Below, piece after piece: positions 10,302-20,848 of a stretch of 64,000 nt of DNA. A program made the translations under genes and the position numbers. The notes beneath the pieces were generated by a model that was given only the letters and a program-made list of their open reading frames with translations, was not told where the DNA came from and made no database searches. Source of the stretch: Pleodorina starrii. Taxonomy: Eukaryota; Chlorophyta; Chlorophyceae; Chlamydomonadales; Volvocaceae. Position 1 is the first letter of the stretch. The number at the start of each line of letters is the position of its first letter. Location: positions 2,706,001 through 2,770,000 of the forward strand of contig BRXU01000013.1 of the NCBI GenBank assembly GCA_030267565.1, read 5' to 3'.

Positions 10302-13271
10302 GCGAGACGATGTATTGGAAGGACGGGAATAAGGTTGCGCTGAATGAATGGAACCCGTGAGGGCGCGGGAAATGGAGGTGGCTTTGCCCCCCCCCGGCGC
10401 TGCGCATGTGCATGCTTATGATTGACGTGCGTGTGTTTTGTTTGTATAATAAATTATCGTGGCGGAAATACACCCTGAGTGAACGACTTCCACAGCTGCG
10501 ACAGCTGCCCACCGAGTTGTTGTCGTGCGCGAGGGTGGTGGACAGGGGTAATTGGCGGTGTTTGCTGTCGTCATAATAATATTGATATTATGGTATAGGA
10601 GCTTGAAATTCTTAGTTGCAAGCACTCGCTCGGATGTTTCTCTCAGCATACTGTATACAGTGCAACTCGTAAGCTGTCGGCCTGTAAAGATCTGCCGTCG
10701 TCGGTTTTTCAAGCGGTTGTCCCCGACTTGGATGTACGCAGGCTAGATGTTCAGCGGCGGCACTAATGTGATCAGCTGTTTATCCGTTGACTCCGGACGT
10801 AGGCGGATAGGACGTTGACCTTTCCCCCCCCTGAAGAACGGCGTCCGCAACTTGTCGTCCTTTGCATGCGTGCTGATCTGGCCTGACCTGCGCGTTTTCC
10901 GCTTGTGTCTCCACGGGTTAGCTCTACACGTGCCTGCATCAACCACACCATCCACTGATCCCGTTGTCCTGAACATGCAACTGAAATCGGTCGTGTGGCA
11001 GCCCGGCAAGGGCAGGTTTTGCAGGTTCTGCAGTACCTAGGGCCTGCTTGCCGGGCCGGGCGGGGCCCGGCCGGGCCGGGCAGCCCGGCAAGAGCAGGTT
11101 CTGCACTACCTCGGGGCTGCTTGCAGCCGCACAATCACCTTGTTAAGCTTTGCATCCACAAGCTCCCGCCCGTTGGGAACCGGACGGAAGGGAGAACGGC
11201 ATGAAGTGGGCAACGGTAGTGTGCCCTTCGCATTTGATCCGGTAGCTGCGGCCGACGTCGTAGCGTGGAAGTACCTACGTCGTGAACTGAACGCCTGTCC
11301 CATAGCCGCACAGCTCTGTGAACGTTGCGGGGAAAGCGTTTTGTGACGCGGTGGGCGGCTCGCCTCCCGGCTCGCAACTATAGATGCTCTCGTCGCTATC
11401 CCAGCACACATTATGGGCGTGAGTTAATAGCACAGTGGCTCCTACGGCCGCGTCCTGATATGGAGTCAGCAGCTTGGCTGACGGCGGCGGGCAACCGGTC
11501 CTCAGATGCACGGAACGAAGCCGACCAGGGGAGATCGGGTGTACGACAGCAACGGACAGCACAACCCAAATATCCAAAGACACTTGCACATTTGGCCTGG
11601 CAGCCGGCACACGCTTGCCCAGGATTCCATCGCAAGAAGCACACGATGTCAGCCCGATACGACATGAAATGCCTGGAGCAAAGACCACTGAATGAAAATT
11701 CCACGATGTCCCGCTTCTTTCGTGCCGCACCCCTCAACCCCATTCCGTGCCACATTACCCAGGTGTATGTGTCCGCTCGAGGGCGCAACCCCGCCCACCA
11801 GTCCGCCCGCCAGCTCGTGCGTCGGCCTAACGTATCGTTACAAAACTAGGAAAAATGGCACTTCCAGAAGACAACACAGCACGTGGGGCGAGAATGCGTC
11901 AGAACACAAAAAACCACAGCCGCGCAAACGAACACAGGAGCCGCGCGACCGCAGCGGTGGCGGTGGCAGCGGCGGCGGCGGCTGCCACCACGCCCCGGCG
12001 CCACCACACACCCCCGCGCGCGCAAGATGCAGGCGGCGAGCACACACCAGGGCTGGCAACGATGTCGAGCCACCCGGTCCAGGACGGCTTCCCAACCGTC
12101 GCCCCCGGTAGCAGCTGAAAACGCAGGACGACCTGATGCGGCACACAGCCGAGTGCCCTGCGCTGCGGGGGCGGCCAGACCAGGCACTCCCCTGGCGGCC
12201 AGACCAGGCACTCTCATGCAAAGCCATGCAACAATGGTGACTGCCCGATCACAGTACCCGGAACACATTTGCGAACCCCACCAACAGTAGTCCCACCCTG
12301 CCTCGATACACAGCCCGTTCAGGCACAAGCCAAGAAAGATGGAGACAAAAACAAAATGACAGTCAGTCAGACAGAGGGACGGACGGACGCCCGAAAAAAT
12401 TCAAGGCCACGGCGAGATCGCCCCCGCCCTCTTCTGTCCGCCGTGGCTGCCAGCGTCCTGGCCCGGGCGCCCGCAAAGCTTTTTCCAAGCGAAAAGAGTG
12501 GCCTCGCTGCCTCCGCGGGCAACCGCAGGCGGTAGGCGCCAATGCGGCCACCGCCGCCGGCGCTTGGGGCAGCGGGCAGCGGCACCGAAGCGCGACACGC
12601 CTGTCCCAATAGCGACTCGGCCAGGTGCAGGCCCGTGCAGCATGATGCAAAGGCAGCAGCACTGCGGCACCCAGCTTGCGCCACGTGCCATAATCCCCCC
12701 GTACATCACACACCCCCGGAAATCACGAGCAGACGAATATGTTGCTGCATATCTTTTCTCTCATCTGCCTAAATGACCCTCCAGTCTCACGTGCACGGCA
12801 GGAAGGAAAGGCGCCGTGCAGTGTTCGCTGTCCCATCAGAGCGACCCCACCGCACTCAACCCCGCCGCCGCCGGCTCCGCCGCCGCCCGTTCCCCTCTCG
12901 GCCACGCTAGTCGCCTGCCAACTGCACACACAAGCGACGAGGGTGAAGGGCGCAGCCCAATCCCCCCCAACGAGCTTCCTAGATTGCCTCCCACGACTCG
13001 CTCAAAACCCAACCCCATACCGACAGCCCATCGCTGCCTCTGGGCCACGAGCCGAGCCCCACCGGTCCCCAAGCCGCCCAGCTCCCCAGCCCTCTCCCAA
13101 AGGCAAATCACAAACAAATCGTCACTCCTCCAGATCCACTGTAGCCCCATTCATTCATCCATTCATTCATTCGTACAACCCTAAGCCCCACCGAATCCTA
13201 AACAACCCCAAACCCGCTGCGGTTTCTTCTTTTATTAAATCCGCCAAAATCCGAAATCCTCCCTCTCGCTC
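10302..13271. other. Convergent intergenic region between phosphate transporter and NAGS
   Basis: This holds the 3' UTRs of two genes facing each other. An AATAAA lies at 10448-10453 (+) and a TGTAA at about 10683, so either could end the transporter mRNA. A reverse-strand AATAAA (13231-13236) lies about 40 bases past the NAGS stop. Around 11000-11110 a GCCCGGCAAG/CTTGCCGGGC inverted repeat and a duplicated GCAGGTTCTGCA block occur. A short tandem CGGCCAGACCAGGCACTC duplication lies at about 12170-12210. Long open frames here come from GC bias, and I see no supported gene. Confidence 0.55.
10448..10453 (+). terminator. Possible poly(A) signal AATAAA of the phosphate transporter
   Basis: AATAAA sits in the AT-rich stretch about 150 bases after the stop codon at 10299-10301. 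A TGTAA, the usual chlorophyte signal, lies further on at about 10683. Which is used cannot be decided from sequence alone. Confidence 0.35.
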
Positions 13272-16200
13272 TCAGAACCCGATTCGCTTGCCCGGCGCCG
13301 TGAGGTCGTCCGCCGGCGCCTCCATGTTCTTGACGTACAGCTGGCTGTTGCGCGCCGGGTTGATGCGCGCGCGGCGCGCCAGCGGCAGCAGCTCGCTGGC
13401 GTAGGCGGCGCCCTGCCAGCGGAAGTCGCGCTGCTCGAACCAATCGGCGGTGCGCGTGGTGAGGAGCACCAGCCGCTGGATGCCGCGACCGCGCGCGTCC
13501 TGCTCCACATAGTCGAGCAGGGAGTCGCCGCGGCCGCTGCCCCTGGCGTGCAGGTCACGGGGACAGCGGCAGCTCGTGGGTTGGGTTGGGGGGTGCGGGC
13601 GGGGCAGGCAAGCGGCTGGGTGGCCGGCAGGCAAGGCGAGCAGCGAGGCAAGACGAGGCGAAAGAAAATGGGCAGGAGAGGGCGCCGGTCTGATGGGGGC
13701 GCGGCGCATGAGGGCTCACCTGTACACCGGGTCGACGCAGAAGGCGCCCACCTCCGCCACCGTGACCCCGTCCGGCGTCTGGCCCAGGTCCAGAAGCAGC
13801 GCTGCGCCCAGGATGCGGTTGTCGCGCTCAATCACCTGGGGAGGAGTCGGAGCACGGGAGCAGGGGAGCAGGCGTCGGGGAGCAGGAGCAGGAGGCGGCG
13901 GCAGTTCGGCATCGGGGGCGGGGCGGGGCGGAAGTCGAGCGGCAGGGGCTACGAGCGACTTCCGGCGCGGGGCCCTTTTAATGCGGGCAGCGCACGCTGC
14001 TACTGCACCCGCCCCCGCACCGTACCGTGAAGCTGGGTATGAGGTCCGCCAGCTCCTCCCGGCTGCGCTTCACCAAGTTGCCCGCCTTCTCCAGAGGCTC
14101 CAGCAGCAAAGCCAGCCCGTCCAGGTCGTTGGGGAGGGCCTTGCGGATGCCTGCCGGTGCCGGTGACAGAGCCGGACCGCAGCGCGCCATGACGTGGCGT
14201 TGCATACCAGCGCCGCAGCAGGACGGGCGGAGGAATGGGCGGGTGGCCGTCGACACGTGTTCAGGGGCAGCCAAGAGTGGCTGATGCGGTGGCATTGGGT
14301 GAAAAACTGGCGGGGGCGCGAGGCGGGGAATGCTGCGTAGGGAGCGCAGGTGGTGGCGGCGGCGTGGGACGCTCCTCGCGTTGCGGAATCGGCCTCCCGT
14401 CGCGTCGCGTCATAAAACCCTAAAACTCCCCAAAGCGCCCGCAGTCCATTCGCCACTTCCTATGCCGCCCTTTTGAGTCTCCGGCAGCTACCACATGTGG
14501 CGAGACGTCTGGCCTCAAACCCAGGGCACCGAGCGGGGCTCTTCCATTCACGCACGCAAGCCCCTCAACGCCTCAAGCGCAGCACACCTTCGTAGAAGTC
14601 CGCTGAGATCATGGTGCCCACGCCGTCCCGCGAGTACAGCTCCAGCAGCAGCCCCCCGTCGATGCGCGCGTCCAACAGGTGAGCCCGCTTCACGCCTGGG
14701 GGACGCGCCGGCGAGGACAACGGGTCAACGAGGACAGCGGGTCGGAGAGTATCGCGGGAAGGACGCGGGCGGGCAGGAACAGCCCCCACCTCCGTCCTCT
14801 CTCAGCGCTCACCCCACCCGCTACCAATCCCTCAATCCTTCCTCCAACGCTCCCTCCCTCCCTCCCTGCCTTGCCTGTGGTATCATCTTTACTCCCTCCC
14901 TCCCTCCCTTCCTCCTGTGTGCCCTTCTTCCAGGACCCGTTCCGAGCCAATTCCACCCCACCTGAGCTGCCCCACCTGACCCGCTCCACCCGATTCTCAC
15001 CCTTGCAGCAGGCCACCACGCAGGTGGACACCGCGGTGGGGAACCCCTGCGCCGACCAGGTGTCCAGATCCACCACCAGCTCCTCGCGCTTCATGCCCTG
15101 GTAGGTGCGCAGCTGCGCGGCAGACAGAGACGTGGCGGCGCCGTAGGCCGATACCGGCTCGGCCGGCGGCGGCGTCGCGGCGTCCATGGTGGCGCGCAGC
15201 GCAACCATCTGCTGCGCGCTGATGGAATTCTGCACAGGGAGGGGTGGGAAGGGAGGCATGGCGGGTCGGGGCGGGTGGCGGGCCGCGGGCGCGCGGCGGG
15301 GCGCGAGGGATGCATCGGCGATCGGTGGTTGCATGGACACACACACACACACACACACGCAGACAACGCAAGTTGGGCGCAATTCGGCAGCCCCCGAGCT
15401 GCCGTATCATTTTTTTACCCCGAGCTGACCGAGCCAGAACGAGCCCCACGAGCAAATCCCAGGTAAAAGCAAGCGGGCGCGCCAACTGGCAAACGGGCCA
15501 AGCTCCGCGCCGCATCGTCCCTGGCGCCCGGGGGCCGTCCAAGGCGCGGGTGCCATCGCGACTCCGCGCACGCACCAGCCGCACCCCTCGCCGCGCACAA
15601 TCGCTCCAGGGCTTTGGCCGACCGACCCGGCGGCTGCTCCGCAATCCGCGCACCTGCAGCTTCTGCATCAGCATATTCTGCGCCTCCGACAGCGGCAGCC
15701 ACTGCGGCAGGTTGAGTGCAGCCACCTCATCCAGATGCAGGAAGAACAGCTTGTCGGCACCAAGCTGTGGAGAGGGGCGGGCGGGCGGGCAGGGGTTTAT
15801 TATGCTGTGCGATGTGTCATTGGTACCGCACCACCGGACTGCTGGCGGGGAGGGGAAGGTAAGCGAAGCGAAGTCGGAAAGAAAGGGTGGCGGGAAGAGG
15901 GAAGGCGAATGAGGGAAGAAGGAAGGGGAGGGAGGTGAAGACGTGGACGTACGAGAGGGCGGGCGCAAGGGCGGGTCGGAGCTGGGGCACTGGCCCAGGC
16001 AAGCGTGCAAGGGAAACCAGGCCATCCGGCCACCCGGCGCAACCGGGGGCCTCTGACCTGACCGTTCGCACACCCACCTCCGCCGCCGCGTGCAGCCCTA
16101 CGTCGTACGTGTTGCAGTTGAGCACCTCCCCAGAGGCCGTGAAGCCTGGATCGAGTGAGTCGGGTCGGGAGCGGCGAGTAGGGGAGCGGGGCGGAGACCG

Positions 16201-18383
16201 TCAAGGGAGCAGTGGCGAATCGGCGGGCATGGCAGCGCTCCGGATGGCAACCTCCCGCACTGCGAGTACGAGCGCTGGCCTCACAAACCCGGAGCGCGTG
16301 TCTGGCATATGGTAAGGCTTAAAAGTGGGATGGACGGACGGGCGGATGGGCGGATGGATAGTCCCCGGCTGGTTGTATAGGCCTTTGCCCAGGGAAGCGT
16401 CGGCGGAGGGCCGGCGGGACGGCTTCTGGCGGGCAGGCCAGGACTCGGCAGGCTCGTCCTTTCCGAAGGAGAGCGGCGGGCAGCGCATCCCTCCAGTCGT
16501 TGGCGATGCCGCGAGCCGCCTGCGAGCGCCGCGGACAGCCAGGCAGCATACGGTACCGCCGCCGTGGCAGCTGCTGTGGCTTCCCTGCTGCTGCTCTGCC
16601 GCTGCTGCTGCCACCGCATCCTGCCGCCGGTTGTCGACGCCCTCTGCCTCATCCTCCTTCGGTCTGTGCCCCTCCCGTCGGACCCCGCTCCCCGTCGCCG
16701 CCGGCTCCGCTGGCACTGCTTCCACCTGCCCCGTCGACGGCTGGCGGCGCAGCTGCTGCAGAAGAGGCCAAGTCGGAGCTGCGTGGCTCCTGCCGCCCCT
16801 GTTTGCCTCATGTGGTTCCCGGAATTCCCTGGAGGTGCCTACCCCGTTGGGCCACCTTCCTCGTCTACCGTACAGACACGCTCCGGCAGCCCTTCCTCGA
16901 TATTTGAACGCTGCACTACAGCACTGGTCGGTTACGACAGTTACGCACCGATGTTGGATAGCAGCACGATGTTGCCCGAGTCCAGCTGCCGCCGAATGTC
17001 GTCCTTGAGTACGAACCGGACCTGAGGGCGGTACAGCAGGGTACGGCAGGGCGCATGCGTCATGGCACACGGGTCGCGCCGGTCGCGACGTGCGGTCGCC
17101 ACCGTGCTGTCGACGACCCGACGCCTGCCCAGTGCCCACCCACCTCGCCCGTCAGCCCGAAATCCACTCCGTCCAGCACCCCGCGCCGTTTAGCGGTGAT
17201 GTAATTGCCGGAGATGACCCGCAGGGCCGGCTCAAAGTGCACCTCACGGTCGCCTTTGGTGTGCCGGCGAAACATGGGGATGGCAGGGCCCTGCAGAGGC
17301 GAGTATGGCGTGGATTAGGGCGGGAGGTGAAGTGGGACAAATCGAACGGGGGCGGTGTAGAGTGAGGTGGTGGAGGTTGTGGGGATGTCGTGTGAGCCCT
17401 TGCGTTCGGAACTTGAAGGGTTAGCCGGCCGACCCAAATTGCTGCGATGCAAGGCAGGCTGGTGGCGTGTGCATAGCACGTTGGTACGGCAAGAGCCGAG
17501 GAGCTGGCGGAGGTAATGAGGGTAAGCAGAGTAACGCTCTCACGGGTGCGACGGAGCCCCTAGTGCTCCGGATGTAAAGTGTTCCGGATGCTCCCGCGCC
17601 CAGCAGCTTCCCTCCCTCGCCGGTCCCATCTCCCCACCTTGCTGAGGAACTGCTCACACGTCGTCCGGATTTGGCCCGCCGCTTCTATAGCAATGCGCAT
17701 GGCCTCCCGATCCGTGAGACGGTATCCGCCAACGTATTTTGGGATCATGCCCCGCTCCTTCAGCATGTCATCGATTTGCTGCTGAGCCCCGACAACAAGA
17801 ATAAGGTGCACTCCAAGGCCTGCAGTGTGCAATATAAAACTCCGAATAGTTTCGTTTGCGACGCGTGCAAAGGCCTGAGGGCATCGGTGGTGAAAACCCT
17901 ACCGTGGAGCAGGGCGATGTCCGCCATAATACTTTGCAAGAGCCCCCGGTTGGCCGAAACCTGTGTGGACCAACACGGAATGGAGGTTCATAACGAGCAC
18001 CTATTTCCGCTCCTACCGGTATGCTCAGCACAAACCCTTACATTGCCGGGGACAACGATCACGAAAGTTTTGCCACGGTGCCCCTCCACATACGGGGAAG
18101 CCTGGCGAAAAAATTGAACGAACTTGCCGAAGTCCTGCTTCGACAAGCCAGATGAGGCGTATCCGCTGTTTCCATTGATGGCACTCCCGTTCCCGTCAAG
18201 CGTCAGTGTCGCGACTCCGTTCCTTCCATTCACCGAATCAACCTCGTAAACTGAGGGCGCATCCCGCGGGATTGTGCCCTTGACTGGTGGTACAGGCCGC
18301 GTGTGGGGCCCATACCGAAAAGGTCCAGTCAGGTGATGCGAACCACGAGCAAGTAAAGTGCGGTTCAGCGGGCCAGTCACCAT
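13272..18383 (-). CDS. NAGS: N-acetylglutamate synthase (plant/ArgA type), probably plastid-targeted
   Basis: Catalyses acetyl-CoA plus glutamate to N-acetylglutamate, the first step of arginine synthesis. Exons 5' to 3' on the minus strand: 18383-18042, 17960-17903, 17819-17638, 17290-17144, 17021-16949, 16145-16078, 15764-15654, 15229-15001, 14695-14588, 14150-14026, 13835-13720, 13542-13272. These give 609 residues, close to plant NAGS, with every splice in phase. Residues about 80-330 form the amino-acid-kinase fold: SPYVEGHRGKTFV, GVHLILVVGA with QQQID, YVGGYRLTD, GVLDGVDFG and GEVLNCNTYDV. Residues about 435-609 form the GNAT domain: GVKRAHLLD, EVGAFCVDPVYRGSGRGDSL and LTTRTADWFEQRDF. 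The first 70 or so residues are Arg/Ser/Thr-rich with few acids, fitting a transit peptide. Residues 330-380 are a family-typical linker rich in Ala/Pro. An in-frame upstream exon cannot be excluded. Confidence 0.93.
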
Positions 18384-19350
18384 CAAGTGTCGCGGTTTTC
18401 AAGCAACAAAACGCTGCTAAGGTTGCGAAATTGACCTTGGCGGTCCAACAGAGGCCTGGCTGGAACACTGAAGGCGGCTGGTGCCGTGTTGAATGGGCTT
18501 CACAGCAAGTGATATATGGCCTCCAGTTATATAATGACTGATGCTTGACTGTCTCCGTCAGCCTCAGCCCCAAGCACGTGAGGTCTACGACTTTTCGGCT
18601 TCACCGGATGGTCGTACTTCTCTGCCACAAAAGTATGATCAACCGCTATGAGTCCAGAGACTAGAATTTGACGCCAAGCGGGCAAAGTGCTCGAGCACGC
18701 GAGCACGCGCTATCGGTCAAACAGCGTTTGGTGCCAACCGTAGGTATGACGCAACCTTCTTGGGCTTAGGTTCCAGCCCCTAATGCCGGCGGGTTCACGG
18801 TGGGGGAATCCAAGCCACCCCATGCGTAAGGACTACCTGCTCCACCGAGCTTTACTGACGTCTGCTACAGCAACACGCAATAGTCGTGATAAGATACAGG
18901 GGGATACGTTTGCCTTGCAATGTTTTGCATTAAAGCATAATGCGTACCGGATAGGATCTCGCATGTGGGGCCTGTGTCCGCGTCACCGTGTGCGTTCTCG
19001 ACCGGGCGGGCGGTTAGGGTCGGTTCTCGGTTGGTCCTGTGACCGATCGAAGAAACCCTTGTCCAAGCCTTCCAAGCTATCGGCCGCCCACGCCCGCACG
19101 AGCAAAGTTTGCTACAATTGCTATGTGTACCTAGGAGCTGCGGCATCGTCGTGCCACAGGGGCGCTCTGCGGCTTGAGGGGTCGAACTGCGTCGATCGGT
19201 CACGGGCTGGCGCGATCACAGCAAGTGACGACGGAGCACTCCAACTCGCTCTGAACCAGGAATGCAGAGATCAGACGGGCATACCTGGGGATGTTCTGTA
19301 CGAGCACTGCTCCCTGCCAGCCGTCTCCTGAACCTGCCGAGCGAGCTAGG

Positions 19351-19485
19351 TCCTGCCCTGCCCTGGCTTGGCATGGCCTCTGCCCTGCCCTGACCTCTGA
19401 CCTGACCTGACCTGAGACCTGACCTGAGACCTGACCTGACTTGCGACCTGACTTGACCTGAACTGACCTTACCTGACGCTGACGT
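19351..19485 (+). repeat. Degenerate ACCTG/CCCTG minisatellite
   Basis: Units of CCTGCCCTG shade into runs of GACCTGACCTGA and AGACCTGACCTG, then decay into ACTTGACCTGAACTGACC. This is a pentanucleotide-based satellite with point variants, in non-coding DNA. Confidence 0.8.
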
Positions 19486-19788
19486 TTTAAAAATTATTTA
19501 CGATGGTGCACCGCTTGGGGCTTCCCGTCTGCCGGCGTGACCGCTCGGACTGACGCAAAATTCAGCACCTTGAAAACACCACCGGCCTCCCACCTACGTG
19601 TCGAGCGACGCGAGCACGCCACCCTGTCAGGGCGCTCGACTAAGGCCGGAACAAAACCGCACACGCAGCCGGCAGTTAGATGACCCCCTCGTCCCCATAC
19701 GATTGCCGCGGCACCAATCAGAACACGACGCTCGTTTTTTGGTCTCCATTGTTACGGTGGTTGCAGTGGGCTCCTGGCCCTAGAAAAA

Positions 19789-20070
19789 ATGGTAGAGCCA
19801 GCGGGCGCACACCGGCTCTACCATGGAGCCCGTTCCGAGGCGCACAAAACACCGCCCGGTACAGTAACCAACATTTGCATGGCTCTCCAACACCGCAAGT
19901 TGCGTTTGTGCGCCCACGACGACGTGTGCGCCAACTCGAGCTCTGTCCCCCACCTTCCCCACACATGCTAGACCCACACGAGCTTCCGAGGGGCTCGGAA
20001 GCTCGTGGCGTCGTGGGGGTTTTATGCCTTGGGCTTTTATGCCTTGGGCTAAGGAGCCCAAGGCATATAA
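19789..20070. repeat. Cluster of three strong hairpins
   Basis: The first hairpin (19789-19826) pairs ATGGTAGAGCC with GGCTCTACCAT. The second (19978-20006) pairs CGAGCTTCCGAG with CTCGGAAGCTCG. The third (about 20022-20070) pairs GCCTTGGGCT, present twice in tandem, with AGCCCAAGGC. All are in the non-coding interval between the NAGS start and the plastid-type gene. Confidence 0.7.
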
Positions 20071-20848
20071 GCCCCATTCTCACAAGGGCATTTCCACCAT
20101 GGGCAGCCAGTCACGGCGCGGTACCACCGGCGACCTGCCTCGTTCGGCGTGTTTTGAGCCCCCGCACAGCGTCCACTGGTCAAACGCATTCCCTCCGCGA
20201 TGCCCGCACGTGTGAACAGCGAGCCCCTCTCTTCCCCTCTAGTTCTCTCTCTTTCTTTCTTACTGCACCCCGCGGCTCACCCTTGCCCCGATGCCCATTT
20301 GCCCCCTCCCCCCTGCGCGTAACCCCAGTATGCCGTCACATGCGGTCAGTATTTCGTATCCCGTGACGAGTAGCCAACCGCCAGGCTCCCTTTCCCGGCT
20401 CCCTTCCCTGGAGCCGCAGCGCCTCCCTTGCGAGGTTCCGAGATGAAGTACCCTTCCCACCCATACAACAGCGCCCTTCCTCCGGGCTGATGCCACCTCT
20501 TGCAGTACCCCACAAACCCTTGGGAAAGCAGGAAACAGATAGACAGACAGACACAAGGCCTCCAGGCCCAAAGTTGCGGCATCATACCGTAGTCGCCGCG
20601 GAAGGGCCGATGGGCCCGATCCATCCCTGGGATCCATCAAATCCATGGGATCCATAGATCCGTAGATCCAACCCTACCAAGTGCCAACAGATCCAAATCT
20701 CCCTCCCTGCAGATCCGACCCATATCTCCCCACGCAGCCGCCACACGAGCAACACACAGCGCACACTCATTCACTGCAGACGACACACATGGGCACACAC
20801 ACGGGCACACATGCACAGACACGCGGGCACGCGCCCGAGAACGGCCTC

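Larger units (their letters stand above)
18384..20848. other. Intergenic region with minisatellite and hairpins
   Basis: This lies between the NAGS start and the 3' end of the next minus-strand gene. It should contain the NAGS promoter (near 18.4-18.7 kb) and the 3' UTR of the upstream gene. It contains an ACCTG-rich minisatellite (19351-19485), three strong hairpins (19789-19826, 19978-20006 and 20022-20070) and a GGATCC/GGATCCAT-rich stretch at about 20610-20680. No open frame resembles a known protein. Confidence 0.5.
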
